A DNA stretch of 64,000 bases from Vanilla planifolia (taxonomy: Eukaryota; Streptophyta; Magnoliopsida; Asparagales; Orchidaceae). The stretch's first letter is position 1, and each line of letters opens with the position of its first letter. Shown piece after piece: positions 1 through 13,409 of the stretch. The stretch spans positions 929,290 through 993,289 of the forward strand of contig JAIUJO010000144.1 of NCBI GenBank assembly GCA_023846275.1, given 5' to 3'. Made by a program: the position numbers and the translations under genes. A model generated the notes under the pieces. The model was not told the origin of the DNA. It searched no databases and was given only the letters and a program-made list of their open reading frames with translations.

Positions 1-186
1 AAAAAGATAATAAACAAAAAGTAAACAATAGCATTAAAGATAGAGTAAGATACCCTTAGAAGAGGGAACTACATATGAAGATAGCATTGCTCTAATTTTG
101 GAATTTTTATCAAAATGTTTTGCATGTTGCAAGAAGATGTACAAAACAAAGGTCCAAAACAAGAGCAAAGAAAAGAGGAAATCCTT

Positions 187-231
187 TGCCCAAAGTTTGA
201 CAAATGAGGACATATCAAACAATCATTTCTT
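187..231 (+). pseudogene. Copia gag zinc knuckle remnant
   Basis: The plus-strand reading gives C-P-K-F-D-K-stop-G-H-I-K-Q-S-F. This matches the C-x2-C-x4-H-x4-C nucleic-acid-binding knuckle of copia gag, with the second and fourth cysteines both replaced by phenylalanine (TTT codons) and one internal stop. The G-H-I-K core is the typical copia form. It cannot bind zinc as it stands. The call rests on the motif plus the integrase 1.3 kb downstream on the same strand. Confidence 0.45.
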
Positions 232-1551
232 ATGGTGTAAGACAAAATTGCAAAAGAAAATAACGCAATGATGAAGAGCAAGAACTAGAGAAGAATGCCT
301 TGAATAAAGCCTAAAATGACATAGAAGAGACTAACACAAGTGAAGTGAAAGAGAATAATGAAGGACTATTTTCGATGATGGCTCAAGCGGATAAACAAGA
401 AAAGGGAACATCATTAAGTGAAGTAAAGGTAAGTCACGACGATGAAGGATTAGCTTAACAATTAATTTATGTGCATAATGATATGAAACTTTATGTAAAG
501 AAAATAAGAAACTAAAAGAAAAATATAGTGAATATTTAAGACTTTGTGAACCTGTTAGCGATAGGGCTAACAGATATTTAATGAACATGTAAAAGGCCAA
601 TGATGGATTAGCAACAAAAAGCAAGGGCATGCATTGTTAGTTATAGAATTAATGATCTTAAATCCTTGGAATATACTTGTTCATTACTAAATAGAAAACC
701 TATTATAGAAATATTTTTTTAAATGAAGAATATTTCATGTTCATTGGGGTAATAAAAATGTCAATTTTTTATTGGGTTGCAATAATAATTTTATATGTCA
801 TTATAGCTTGCAAACCAATTATATAGATCATGTTGGTATTATTAACGGCCATATTTAATCTAAATATCTTAACCTTGCTTGGTAGTTAGGAGAAATTATA
901 TTTCATCCACTAAAAAAATAAACTTGACCTAAAAAGTTTTTGTTTCATTAGCCTAATAATTAATTTATAATTATAGAACGATTTTCTTTTGATGGACAAA
1001 TAAGACATGTGATTCTTCGATAGGTGATGTTTGAGACACCTGACTAGAAACATCAATTCATTCACCCAACAAAAAGCCTACATTAAAGGACAAACATTAC
1101 TTAATGGCAACTCAAAGAAATACAACAAATGACTAGGTACTATTGGAAATTCTAAATTTCTTATTGGTAAAATTTATTTGTTTAAAGTGCAAAGGATAAC
1201 TTTCCAAATATAACTCAACTATGTGATATCAATGTTAGAATTTTTTATTTTGTTAGATGTATAATTAGTAAATATGGAAATCTAGTAGTAATTACAACTA
1301 ATAGAAATAACACTTATTTACGTGATTTGAATAATGTAAATAGTTCCCAAATAAAATTTTTGTGTCATATGTTAGTGACTTCAATTTATTGTGTTGAAGA
1401 CTTTCTCATGGTAGCACACATATCTTTAGAAAAATTGTTAAATAAAACTTAGGAAGATGTTTAAGTAAATTATCTTTTCTAGGTGACTATGAATGTGCTT
1501 TGAACTTTTTGAAATAAATTGTTTTGACTTATACACTACATGTGTATAAGA

Positions 1552-1790
1552 CATAAGAAATATCGACTAGTTATATTAGATGACTACTCTAGGTATAAAT
1601 ACATAATTTTCTTACAAAAAACGAGTAAGTATTGTGGAAAATTTCATATCTTGATAACTAAAATGAAAATGAGCTCAGTCACAATTTACTTGCCACTTTG
1701 AAGCGATAACAAAGATGAATTCAGAAGTGGAAAATCTATTGAATATTTTCACAATAGAATTTCACAAACATTATCTAACAACTTTGGTAG
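1552..1790 (+). pseudogene. Copia integrase core domain, pseudogene
   Basis: Reading from 1,552 gives HKKYRLVILDDYSRYKYIIF, then after a stop SDNKDEFRSGKSIEYF. The first part is the copia integrase segment holding the first catalytic Asp (consensus around V-D-D-Y-S-R-Y). The second part matches the S-D-N-G-G-E-F block with the second catalytic Asp; here one Gly is Lys and the other Asp. One in-frame TGA separates the blocks. The spacing between the two Asp residues is normal for rve-type integrases. The flanks lose the frame, so only about 75 residues are readable. No function is possible. Confidence 0.75.
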
Positions 1791-1799
1791 GGGAGTAGG

Positions 1800-4700
1800 T
1801 TCCCTTCTAGATTGAAAGAAAATGAGAATAATTTCATACAATTCTACATAAATATTTCATTAATGTTGTTGGGAATTGATCAATCTAAGCATGATTGTTT
1901 AACAATCAATGTAGTCATTTCTAGAACCATTTACCCTTTCATTTCCTTATCCATGTAAAAAAAGGTCCCAACAAATTGGAGTTCTTTATGCACCATTGAT
2001 TGATGTAATCAATGAATTCATTCATTGCTTCCCATCTTGAACTAGAGGCACTCTTGTATTCATCAAGTGTAGAAGTATACAATTTCTATACATGGATCTT
2101 TCATTTCCTATAGAATTTGAGTCGCCTTGTACCAAAGTGTTCTTAATTTACCACTAGAGTTTAGCATACACATAGCTATAATAGGCATGACCATGATTCC
2201 ATGGATTATCAATGTGAATGTGAACCAACTACTCATCCCCATTTAAGGTTTCACAATGGATGGTTTGCATTCATAATACGCAAATCTCGTTAGATTTATT
2301 CCCAGTGTGGCACTCAAAATCTAATTTCTTAGATAAATTATCAAGTAAGCTATTGTTAGCCATAGGTTTCATGAGAGCAATCAGTATTATTTTTTGTTTT
2401 GACTAGAAGAATAAACTAGATAGCTCTTATTTGTTGTACCTCTTATATTAAAGTTAGGATGATATTCAATAAAACTCATTTATTGTGAAATTTGAGAAAA
2501 TTAAGCACTTCTACAAATCGTACTCAAAACTAAGATGCCTCTTTAATGATTTCTAAATTTCACATTGAGTGCCTGTTGTAAACTAGGTTGAAATCTTCCG
2601 CTTTAGATTACACTAGACTAGAATTTGCAGGTCATTTGACATAGTCTTTGCTAAAATCTTAAAATGATTATACATAATTTTGTTGGTAAGCTTTACTGCA
2701 AGACACTAATAAAGCAAAAACTAAACATATTTGTTTATTCTTCCTTTGTGTTTTTCCTAAAAGTAATCAAATTTTCAATAATTTGGTTCAAAATTTCATG
2801 TTGTTCCATGTTAATTCATTTGCAAACTTAGTTTTCCCTAAGCATATGCCAATTCTACTAGTAACTATATCAGCTAAACCATTTGTGACTTTTTGTACAC
2901 CTTCTTTGTAGTACAACAATTTGGTAGTGCCTCAATATTTGTTTCATACAACATCACTATCCAAAATTAAACTATCAAAACACAGTGATGTTTCATTTAG
3001 AATGCTGTCTAATTCATAAATAATGGTTTAATGAGAATATAGTCATTCACATTTCTCTATGCTTATTTTAGATTGCATATTTGGTGAAATTTTATTTTGT
3101 TTACAATGAAGAGAGGTGTGATCTTTGCCATAGAAGTTGATTTAATAACCAAGTTATCATATTGAATTTCTTGCCAAAATCTATTTGAATTTCTAAAATG
3201 ATTTTTATCTAGATTCAATAAGGTAATTCCTTCACTAGATCCACTTAGCTTGTTTATACTTAATCTAGTTAGCTTTATTGTACATATAGTCACTTTTATA
3301 GGATTTTTTACTTCCAAAGCTAAGGAGTACAGAGTTACCTTATTGAAAAACTCAAATGAAACCTAAATTAGAGCTAATGTTGATTCAAACAATATTCAAG
3401 TGAAACTCATGATGCCACTGAAATATTGTTTTCTTAAAGCTACTATTGTTCCATGCTTAGTGAAGCCAACATCTCAAATAATCTTTCAAATGTAATTATT
3501 ATATGTTAGTTATTCTAAAATGATACCTTTTAGTCACTAAAATTTTTTATTTTCTTAAGTGCCACTAGCATTGTTTCCATAGTTAGAAATATGTGTGAAA
3601 CTTTTCTCATTAATTTAACCCTAAATTGTGTGCCAATTTTTTAATTTCTTCTTTATTGAAAATAATTTTTTGTTGATCTTTTAAGGTTCTCTTGTGGTTG
3701 ATCTGAACTAGTGAAAGGTCGACTACCTAGCAAACAAACTCAACAAATGAATCGTTGACGAAAGTGAGGTCTTCTAATCCTACAATAAAGATTTGTTAGT
3801 CTGATGGCTTAGTATAACTAAAATATTGTTGAGTGTTGAAACTCAGCACCAGGTGCCCTAATGCTCCAATCAAGCTGAAATTAAGATTATTCATTGATGT
3901 TATCACTTCTTGTCAATCACAACCATTTATTATTCAATTATGGGTATTAACTATTGTTGCTCATGTATGCAATAGGATCATAAACAAAGATTATTTGGGA
4001 TATGTAATATGCATACCTTACATCATTAAGACTTATTGCACATCAATTACCCTATAGAAGCTACATCTGAAAGAGTTTTTAACATTCCAATTCCTCTCAT
4101 TTATGAGAACACACATCACATATCTCCTATGCATGTTGGCATTGTGCATTCTGTTTCAAAGTAATACTACTTATTAGCACAATCCTTCCTACAAGAATGA
4201 CTCTTCGTACATATTATATCATAGTATTATGTTTCGTACTAGTATGATAATTTTATGTTTCATACTAGTATTGTGTATCTTACCAATCATGTATATTTCA
4301 TAACATTATCATAACAAATGTTTGCATTTGACATTATCTTTTATGTAAATGTAAATTATCATTTTAAATTAATGTTAGTCAGTTGAAACACGTGTCCAAA
4401 TCAACAAGATGATGCTTAATGTGTGATATATTTGTACTATAACACATTAATATTTTTTAACTCTACAGCACAGGTGATGCATAAGTTAGGTTACGTGAAG
4501 CTTTTATAATATGGAATGATCTTAAAAGCAATCTTTTATATAAAAAAATTACCTTAATGGTTCAAATGGGTTAATTATTTTCTAAATAACTTCACAACTG
4601 ATATGATGAACAATAATGATATAATTGCTAAGTTCCTTATGCAATCTAAGAATAATGATTGTTAATAACATAATTTATCAATTTAGAGTTGCCCTATAAA

Positions 4701-7500
4701 AATTTATCTACTCTTGATACATACATTAAACTATAATTTTCATCTTATTTAATGCGCAAATGATTCTAATGAATTATATTGATGTGTATTTGCAAGCTCT
4801 TAGTCCTTATAAGACAAGTATTAATACAATCTCTGCCTTTTACCCACCATTAGTCCTCATGGGATTCTTTAATTCCATCTTTTAGTTTAAGGACATTATG
4901 ATACTTTTTGTAACGTTTGGAATTCAACTCACTAGTGACCATATAACTAAACCCAAGATTGGGTTGAATTTTGAATTATTAGGATTTTGAAATACTTTGG
5001 TAAAGTACTATAATGGATCACCAAACATTACATGAAATTATTAAAACAATGGAAGAATCAAGAAATAAGAAAGATAAATATGTACTAAAGAAAAGTGCTA
5101 GCCAAGTATGACTTGGTTTACCCAACAAAACTATGAACTTTATTGACCCATAAGTTGCCAAGCTTAGGCCTATCAGTACTTATCTGCTTCTTCATAAGTG
5201 GAGAAAGTTTTACAATTGCTATTTACATAAGTTAATGCATAAACCATTCTATAAATTTTCATGAACCCAAATATTACCCATATTACTATTTTCTTACAAG
5301 AAATTAATCCTCATTTCTTTTTTATGGTGTCAAACAAAGCCAAAACAATATTGACACTAAGCCCTAAGAGTGTTCTACCTTTCCTAAACCAAAGCACTAG
5401 AGTGTGACTTCCTTTCTCTTGATCCATGTTAGAAGGAAATAAAGAGCACAAGAGTTATAATTCTAAGAAAAGAAAAAAAAATTCAATGTACCCTTTTTGA
5501 GATATAAAATAATGAGTCATAACAAAATGGTTGAATCATTATTACCAAAGAATATTTTCAAGTTATTTTATGAAGAATATTGTTCATAGCTCTTCAAAGG
5601 TCATCCAAAATGCACACCTAAGCTTTTATAAGAAAAAAGGTTCAGAAAGTGAAGTATTACTGAAGACTATAAAAACAACATAGTAGGAAACGAAAAGTAG
5701 TTTATAATTTTTCAAACTTAACATTTGAAATAAAAATTTAAAGTGGAGTAGTAAAATGTATGTTTTTTTCATTTACACATAAGTAGTATTTTTTATTGTA
5801 GTATGTATATTAGTTTAGCCTTAGAATCAAATTGTTGTCATTATGATTCCTTAATGTTTACTTCTATGCTTGAGCACAATTTGATAATTTCTATACTAAT
5901 TTGTAAGCTAAACATTACACCTCATTGTAACTTCATTATCCTTATCAAATAATTCACTCCCTTCAACTTTTATTTTCTATGTTCAACAAACTATACATTT
6001 TACTTTCCAATTAACTTTTGAGAGAAACCAGTTTTGGATCAAGTTTTATTCGTATTCATTAAATTATTTGACCCACATTAAAAAAATGTCATCAGAATGA
6101 ACATGAAATTCCTATGAAATTGTTTGATGGTTATCATATAAAAAGTCAAGTTGATAAAATTTTTTGTTTCAATTGGATGTTAGCCTTGAATGATCTATAG
6201 TGCATTAGATTGAACATCACATGATTAATCAAGTACTTTGATGGACTTTCAACAAATCTATATCTTAGAAGTTGACTATTGCTATTGTTCCTAATCTAAT
6301 TAGGTGGTTCATTGCAAGTAGAACACTTGTTTAGGTTATTAATTAGATTTTTAAATGGACAATCCAATTGAGATTCTTTTAGTAATTTTTATTTACAAAA
6401 ATTTATTCTGTACTAATTCCATTTCATATATATTTTCTTAGCAAAATTTTGAAGATGAATTGTATTTGTAAATATGAATATATTTTTTCATTTGAAGGTT
6501 AACATTTGTATATACCAAAATTCAAGTTTTCCCTAAGATTTTTTGTGTAGGGCTTTTCATTATTCATAGAATCTAAGGCTTTCACATCAAAAATGGTAAT
6601 CGGTTTATAATCAATGCTATCAATGCTTTAAAATAATTGTAAGTACATGCCTAAAATAAGGTGAAATTGTAGTTCGTGATCAATATCTAATAAAAAATAA
6701 TTTTTCCATTACATAAGTACTCAATAGCACAAGTAATTCCTTGAAGAAAAACTCATGTTATGCTTTGGGATCTTTAAAATCTTTCCCATCCTCAAGCAAA
6801 TTTTATATCATTCATATCACTTTTGTAAGTTGTACTCTAGCATTAGTCAATACCATAGCTTAAGAATCATCACTAATAACTTCAGCTTTGCTAAATAAAA
6901 AAACATGCACTATGAATACCATAAAATCAAAAAAATAAGCTACTTAAACAGTTTGGTGTTGTCAAAACCATATTTAGCCATTGGAGCACGTGGTGTGAAG
7001 GATACAAAAGTTTTCATGATCATATATCTAAATGTTAGAAAATATTAAAAAATAGAATTGTTTGTAATAGCATAAGGCACCTTAATATATACATGTAACA
7101 CTTATTGACTCATATAACATTTAATAAGGGACCGAGTGAAAAAAGTTTCAAAAAATTTTTCAAAATTCACATATTAAAAACAAAATTGTTTTTCAATTTT
7201 AATGAATAATATCACACAGACTATATTAATAAATATTAAGAAATAATATGTAAAATGAAAGGAGCAAAAAATGTTTTCTATATGTTTTGGCACTTACCAA
7301 ATGAGTGAACCTCTACAACCAATTCAATTGGGCTTAGCTTTACCTAAACCTTTCACTCTTTTGTCATGGTTAGTGAAAAAGCCATCACTTCATATACCAT
7401 ATATTTGGAATTTATTCACTAGCCCCTCCCTTGAGATATGTTTGAGCTTGAACACTATTATTTCTATGAGATATTTATATGGCTCAAACAAAAAACTCAT
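1800..7500. other. Unassigned AT-rich sequence, no gene seen
   Basis: I see no host gene, RNA gene or confidently named transposon here. The longest open frames are about 75-85 codons and show no recognisable domain. The composition and the density of stops resemble the decayed retroelements on either side, so much of this is probably unrecognisable transposon sequence. A weak gag-like reading on the plus strand near 6,090-6,420 was not strong enough to call. A short two-copy tandem repeat lies at 4,228-4,272. Confidence 0.5.
4228..4272. repeat. Two-copy 26-bp tandem repeat with palindromic core
   Basis: Two adjacent units beginning TATGTTTCGTACTAGTATG (4,228) and TATGTTTCATACTAGTATTG (4,254) have a period of 26 bases. 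Each carries a near-palindrome around ACTAGT. It is a minor local duplication with no evident function. Confidence 0.6.
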
Positions 7501-8531
7501 GTAGGTTGATATGCTTAACTTATTTTTAGCTCATAAATAATTGAGAAGTGCTAAGGGTCAAGCAATATATTCAAACAATAGCTAACACAATGATGTTATA
7601 GGCTTAGAATTTTAAATCTTAGGAGCATTGGGCAAGCAGAATCCATTATAATATCTAAAGACTTGCACTAATCTTTACTGTTAGGGATCACAATTTATAG
7701 AAAAAATGGTTCTAAGAATCCACACCATGAATACTCACATTGGTGGTGAAGTGACGAGGAAAACACATAAGTGAAGTTCTTAAAAGTCCAAACAAAAAAA
7801 ACCAATCATTCACTTGGATAAACTAGCAAGTTCGGCTTAGTTTTTAATTTTCTTAAAATTTGACATAAAGTGATTAAAAATTTTCTTGTTGATTTGATAC
7901 TTTTGTGAATGCCATATAATGAGCTAAGATCTTCTTTTTTGAGCCACTTGTTATCCTCCTTAGTGCTCCTCTAAACATGCAATAATGGATTGATTGTACA
8001 TAGCATAGTTTTATTAATCAAAATTAAAGACAACACATTGTTACTTCATTCGAATTGTAATACTTAAAACATAGCTAAGATAGCCGTGTGGGTGGAATTA
8101 GTAGGGGCAATGGTTACAACTATTGGTGATAACAATGGTGCACTACATAGGAGAGTAACGAAAAATAGTGAAAAACTTAATTTTAAGCCTTTTTAAGGAC
8201 ATTTTCCAACAAAATTTGTATTGATAGAATTATGGGATATCTACAAGGATGTCTTATACTAAATTTAAAGTTAAAAATATCTAAGAAGTTGCAAAATAGT
8301 ATTCAAATTACTTAAAGTAAACTATAAACATAAATCAATATACAAACAAAGGAAAAACAAACTAAAATGTTCGACAAATAATAGTTAGCTATAATTGACA
8401 CCATGAATGAGAATAATAATGGAGATTAATGAGAAGTAAAGAGGCAAATATTGGCACTAGTTTAAGTCTAAATAAGAGTAGTACATCTCCAAGTTGAACC
8501 TTTGCATGAAGTATGGGATGCTACTACATCA
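7500..8531 (-). repeat. 3' LTR of the 7.5-16.1 kb gypsy element
   Basis: This block aligns by eye with 14,710-16,090. Matching landmarks include the segments around 7,740 and 14,950 (GGTGAAGTG), 7,890-7,970 and 15,090-15,180 (gatttgat... then tttttgagcc...), and the upper ends at 8,520-8,531 and 16,079-16,090. Read on the minus strand, the LTR would begin TGATGTAGTAGC at 8,531, directly after a purine-rich stretch. It is about 350 bp shorter than the other LTR, mostly from loss in the middle (opposite about 15,330-15,780). Divergence is high, so the insertion is old. Confidence 0.62.
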
Positions 8532-8545
8532 CTCTCCCTAGGTTG
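8532..8545 (-). promoter_or_regulatory. Candidate polypurine tract of the gypsy element
   Basis: On the minus strand the bases just before the 3' LTR read AACCTAGGGAGAG, followed by the LTR start TGATG. A short purine-rich tract abutting the 3' LTR is the usual plus-strand primer for reverse transcription. The tract is partly decayed (CCT interrupts it), so the call is moderate. Confidence 0.45.
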
Positions 8546-9359
8546 GAAAGAGTTTAACCTTGTAGAGATATGTGAAAAATCTCTAAAACTTCTTTAACAT
8601 CTCCATGTTTAGGTAATGAAGCTTCTATGTAATAATCCAAGTGTAATTAAATGTGTGATAGCCTCACCATTATAACAAAAACCTTGGTTATGCCTTATTC
8701 TACGTTAAAATTGTTTGATCATCTATAATTTGCTCAACATGATCTTCAAGTGGCTAGATGCGACTATATATATTGGTTGGACAGGTTTACCTGGCGATAA
8801 TACTGAAGGGTCAAAAGACTAACTAAGTATTAGATTTGTTTCTCTATAGGTAATAATATCGTTAATATTTATGTTTTTATTTTTTTCATGATCTTTAATT
8901 AAATGTAAAGCATACATGTTAAATGTCCCAACACTATAAGCTTTTAGTTTTAAAATAGTTTATATTGTAAATCTCTTATAACTCATAAAGATTTTGACAT
9001 AATCATCCTCAATAAAATTTTTATGTTTCCTATGAGCATGTACTAGTCATTTATATATTTTGTTATTTAAATTAATTTTTATAGTAATGTGTTTATGTGA
9101 AGATAAAATATGATGAGTAAAATACCCAAACACAATGTTTTATTTTTTAAGCAAATTTAATAGATAACAATAGAATATCCTTGGTTGAAACATGTTCCAT
9201 TATTAGGCTATAATGAAGATTAATGAAGCTTTAGTTTTCTATTTCTATTTGCACATCTACCTAAGATATAAAGTTAATAAAAACTTAAGTTTCATTCCCA
9301 TTAGGAGACAAAGTGACTTTTAGATATAGTTAATAAATCTGATATCATAATCTAAATAA

Positions 9360-9790
9360 TTATTTAAGGTAAGCAATGTAGTTCTGCAAATTAATCAAGA
9401 AATATCTTTACAATATATTAGACAACTAATGAATTATGGTAGTGCATGAAATAAGCCATTTTAGAAAACATATCATCAACTACAAATACATTCTTTCTAA
9501 TTGTTTTGGGTAATCCAAATACAAGGCCCATAATTATATATTTCCATGGCCATTGTGTAATAGGTAATGATGTATATGTACTTTGGCCATAATCACCTAA
9601 TTTAACTATTACACATGTTCTAGATTACAAATAATCAACATATCTTATTTTGAAAATCTTGGACAATATAATAGATTAGCCACATCTCTTATGGTTTTGC
9701 CTTCACCAAAATGCCCAGATAAAACTATAGTATGTACATGCTAGATAGGGAAATCCTTAAAAGTTGTCTTAGGAATGCAATAGTATGATC
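9360..9790 (-). pseudogene. Gypsy integrase pseudogene
   Basis: Minus-strand reading gives LSGHFGEGKTIRDVANLLY, the N-terminal zinc-binding region of gypsy integrase (consensus G-H-F-G-V-x-K-T). Further along come LPKTIRKNVFVVDDMFSKM and AYFMHYH, the start of the catalytic core with its first Asp (V-V-D-R-F-S-K-M). Stops and shifts separate these blocks. The second Asp and the Glu of the DDE triad were not located. Integrase inserts the cDNA into the host genome; this copy is dead. Confidence 0.7.
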
Positions 9791-9949
9791 CACAAAATTA
9801 AAAAACCCATTTTTCAAAAAGCAATCATGAGAAACTTATTATGAAAAGTATTGACTACAAGATAGATAAGACCTAGGTTCCAACAATCAGGATATAAATT
9901 CTTGACAGATTGAAATCCAGTAACACTTATATTCATTGTTGAAAGTCAT

Positions 9950-11750
9950 CAAACTTCATGGCATAATGCATTTGCTACTCTATTCTCCACTCTCACCTTA
10001 CGTTTTAAATCAAAAGTTAATTTCCTTTAATTATTCAAAACATTTACCATGATAATGAATTAAATTAATTTGAGAGTAATGAAGAATATAATAGTTTGCA
10101 TATTCTTAAATTAAAGTGTTCATAACTAAAACAAGGAACAAATTATCGGGATAATAGTTAGTGTCTCCAATATCTTAGTGATTGAACTATCACATAATGT
10201 TGTTTTTATTAAGAGTATTTCTTCCATTTGCATTTACAATTTCATTAATGAATGTTATAAGAGGACAACTTTTACTCAACGCCCCATTAATGTATGTTCT
10301 TTATTGAAAATGTTTGCAAAGGTGTTGAAAAGTCTAGTAATCTATGGACTAGAGCTTGAGTCATAGCTTCGTTTAATTTAACAAAGCTACTTTTGTCACT
10401 TTTCCCAAGTTAAGCCCACCCTTTTCTATATAATCTATAATTGAGGCTACAACCACGCTTAATCCTTGCATGATCCATTGATAAAAAGTGGCAAAGCCAA
10501 GAAAGGTATGAACGTAATGTAAATTAGTTGGAGTTAGCCATTCAAAAATGGATTATCTTTTTAGGATTAATAAATAATTCTTCTTTTGGAACTATAAAAA
10601 CTTTGAATGACATTCAATCCACAAAAATTAACAATTCTTATTGCTAACAAATGAATGTTGTTCATGCAATGTGATGCATAGTATCTAAGATGTCGTACTT
10701 AATCAAAGGTGTTATGGCTATAAACTAATATATAATCAAAATAAATCAGAGCACAAAATTTGAGTCAAAAGTCTCACAAATATATTTGGCACATTTGATA
10801 ATATGAATGACATAATTAACCATCCATATAGTCCATCTTTTCTTTTGGAAGTATTCTTACATTCATCACTAAGCAAATTCAAACATATTAGTATCGAACT
10901 TTGAGATGTGTTTTAGATATATGGTGGCTCCAACCATTTGATCTAGTAAATCATCAAGTGTAGGAATTAGAACCCTATAGTTAATCATTATTTGTTAATG
11001 GAATGACTATATATGCACATGGACCAAGTTTCATTAGTTTTTAGAGTAAACAAAGTGGGGAAATCACATGCTCTAACTATTTTCTTAATAAATTATTTTT
11101 GAATGAGCTCATTTATTTGTCAAGCAAGTTTTATATAAGTAAATAAATTTAATCAATAATTTTGTAAATGTGGTAGTGAAGTGTCAAAAACTAGATCAAT
11201 AATATGCTAAATATCTCTTAATAATTGGACAATTTAGCAAGTCATAAGAAAATCTAGCACAAATTCTTTGAACAAGGGTTGGACTTTGAGTGTTGGGGTG
11301 GTTATACTAATATGGATTTTTCTAATTTTCTTAAACTAGAGAACTTCACCATTGGATATGTCTGTCATAATCTGGACCAGTGAAATACAAATTTGTTTTT
11401 ATTTTCTTTTATCTTTTCCTTTTAGAGTATTTAGGCTAGAAATTCTATTTAAGGGAAGTCAAGGATATAGCATGATCTTTTCTATTTATCTAAAATTATA
11501 GTATTGACTCTTCTATTTAATCTAGCATCTAAATCAATAACCAAGGTCTTTCGAAAATAAGGCCACCTTTATACATTGGGATAACATTACACCATAATTT
11601 TTCAAAATATTCACCAAAATGTTAAGGAATACAACACCTTTGTGTTTGTAAAAATTGATATTTTATTCATCAAAGATATTGTTTATGGGTAGAGATGGTA
11701 TGCATATGTTAAGCCTATCTTTTTGGGAGCATTATATGATTTGACAATAA
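9950..11750 (-). pseudogene. Gypsy RT-RNase H segment, copy A
   Basis: Minus-strand translation near 11,070-10,735 gives fragments such as WSMCIYSHSINK and KDGLYGWLIM followed by LSNVPNIFVRLLTQ. These align to the gypsy RT palm (consensus W-R-M-C-V-D-x-R-A-I-N-K ... K-D-G-L-Y-E-W-L-V-M-P-F-G-L-S-N-A-P). Near 10,010-9,960, KVRVENRVANALCHE corresponds to the end of RNase H (E-N-K-V-A-D-A-L-S-R). The segment is repeated, diverged, at 11,750-13,140. Both copies are full of stops. Confidence 0.66.
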
Positions 11751-13140
11751 CACAATTGTCACTATCTAATACATTTGGAACTTTATTCTCCACTCTTGTC
11801 TTACCTTTTAAAGCAAAAGTGAATTCATGTAAATATTTTAACCATTTACCATGCTAATAAATTAAATTGATTTGACCAAAATAAAGAATACAATAGGTTG
11901 AATATTCTCGAATTAAAGTGCTTCATGACAAAAATGAAGAACAAATTCTTCGGATAATAGATAACGTCTCCAATATCTTAGTGATTAAACTATCACATAA
12001 TGTTGTTTTTCATGAGGGCTTTTCTTCCATTTTTATTTAACTTCTCACTAATGAACGCAATAAAAGGACCACTTTTACTTAGGGCTTTACCAATGCTTAC
12101 TCCTTAAGCATAAGTGACTTTAAAGGAGATTGAAAAGTCTAGTAATTTAAGGTCTAGTCCTTGGGTCATGACTTTTTCAATTAGTAAGAAGACTTCTACC
12201 ACTTTTTCTAACATAAACTAAACCTTTTCTTATAATCCAAAATTGAGGCTACAATCATGTTGAGTCCTTGAATGTACGAGAGATACATGGAGTGAAGGCT
12301 ATAAAAGCTATGAACTTAATGTACGTTAGTTCGAGTTGGAAATTAAAAAATCGATGTTATCTTTTTATGATTAGTAACTAATAATTCTTTTGGAATTATA
12401 AAAACTTTGAAAGATATTCTTTGAAAAAAAATTAACACTTATAATGGATAAAAAATAAATGTTGTTCATGTAATGTAATACATATTTGTTTAAGTTGTCC
12501 TAACAATTCAAATATGCTAAGATTATAAACTAATATAATAATCAAAATACATAACAACAAAATGACCTAGATAAGCACACAAACCTGTGTCATAAGTCTC
12601 ACAATTGTACTTGGTTCATTCGACAATGTTAATGCCATCACAACCATTCATATAGTTCATCTTTTTTTTAAAAGTAGTCTTACATTCATAACTAGGTATA
12701 TTCTAACAAAATATTATCTATTTTAAATATTCATTTTATAAAATATGGTAGCTCCAACTATTTGAACTAACAAATCATTATGTATAGGGGTTGAAAACCT
12801 ATACTTAATCATTTCTTTGTTGATAACATGATTGTCTATGCACAAGCACTAAGTTTCATCATTTTTTTGTAGCAAACTAATTGGTGATAGAACATGCTCT
12901 AATACTTTTCATAATAAATCCCTTTTTAGTGAGCTCTTTTACTTATCAAGTAAGTTCTTCATGAGCTAATGGATTTAATCATTAATTTAGTAAAGGAATG
13001 CAAAACCTTTATGTTTATGAAAATTTATATTTTGTCAATCAAAGTTATTATGTTTTGGCGGAGGTGGTCTATGAATGTTAAAACTATCTTTTCGACAACA
13101 TCTCTGATATGATAATGGTACAACAATTATTATCTATAAC
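11750..13140 (-). pseudogene. Gypsy RT-RNase H segment, copy B
   Basis: This is a second, diverged copy of the segment at 9,950-11,750, in tandem and in the same orientation. RT is seen at about 12,680-12,590 as ALTLSNEPSTIVRLMTQVC (consensus F-G-L-S-N-A-P-S-T-F-M-R-L-M-N). RNase H is seen at about 11,850-11,750 as HGKWLKYLHEFTFALKGK then ENKVPNVLDSD, better preserved than in copy A. Nucleotide landmarks repeat with a period of about 1.8 kb, for example the CACATAATGTTGTTTTT string near 10,192 and 11,994. About 400 bp present in copy A (roughly 11,160-11,620) is missing here. The duplication could have arisen inside the element, by unequal exchange, or by nested insertion of a relative. Confidence 0.62.
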
Positions 13141-13409
13141 AATCTTACTAAGTTGGTCTTTAATTCTAATGAAGGTACAAAAGACATCAGTTCATTGCCA
13201 TTCTTTAGTTATTATTAGGGCAATCAAAATATGTCTCATAATTGTTATGGTGGTACAATATATTTAAATTTTTGTCTAATGCTTATAATTCTACTTGAAT
13301 ATCCTCATTTAGTTGTATAAACTTCTATTTCTTAAGTTTATTCCTTTCTTTCTTTTCTTCTTTTATATTTATGCATAAGAATCTTTTAAGACACTAGGTT
13401 GTAACATGC

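Larger units (their letters stand above)
1..1800 (+). mobile_element. Decayed Ty1/copia retrotransposon fragment (gag to integrase)
   Basis: A plus-strand copia relic enters from the left edge. Two landmarks appear in the expected order: a ruined gag zinc knuckle near 187-231 and a clear integrase core at 1,552-1,790. Between them the reading is broken by many stops and shifts. A stretch near 370-480 with acidic and lysine-rich residues is compatible with the gag region after the knuckle, but that part is weak. No LTR can be delimited; the 5' part lies outside the window and RT could not be found downstream. The gag-PR-INT order is the copia order (INT before RT), which fits integrase being found with no RT upstream of it. 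Confidence 0.62.

Noticed and set aside
3063..3317. Minus-strand frame of 84 codons with a KNHFR-like string
   Set aside because: Too little similarity to any family to name, and no supporting neighbour.
6090..6420. Possible gag-like reading on the plus strand (MKLFDGY near the start)
   Set aside because: Only one short resemblance, with shifts needed within a few codons and no pol nearby on that strand.
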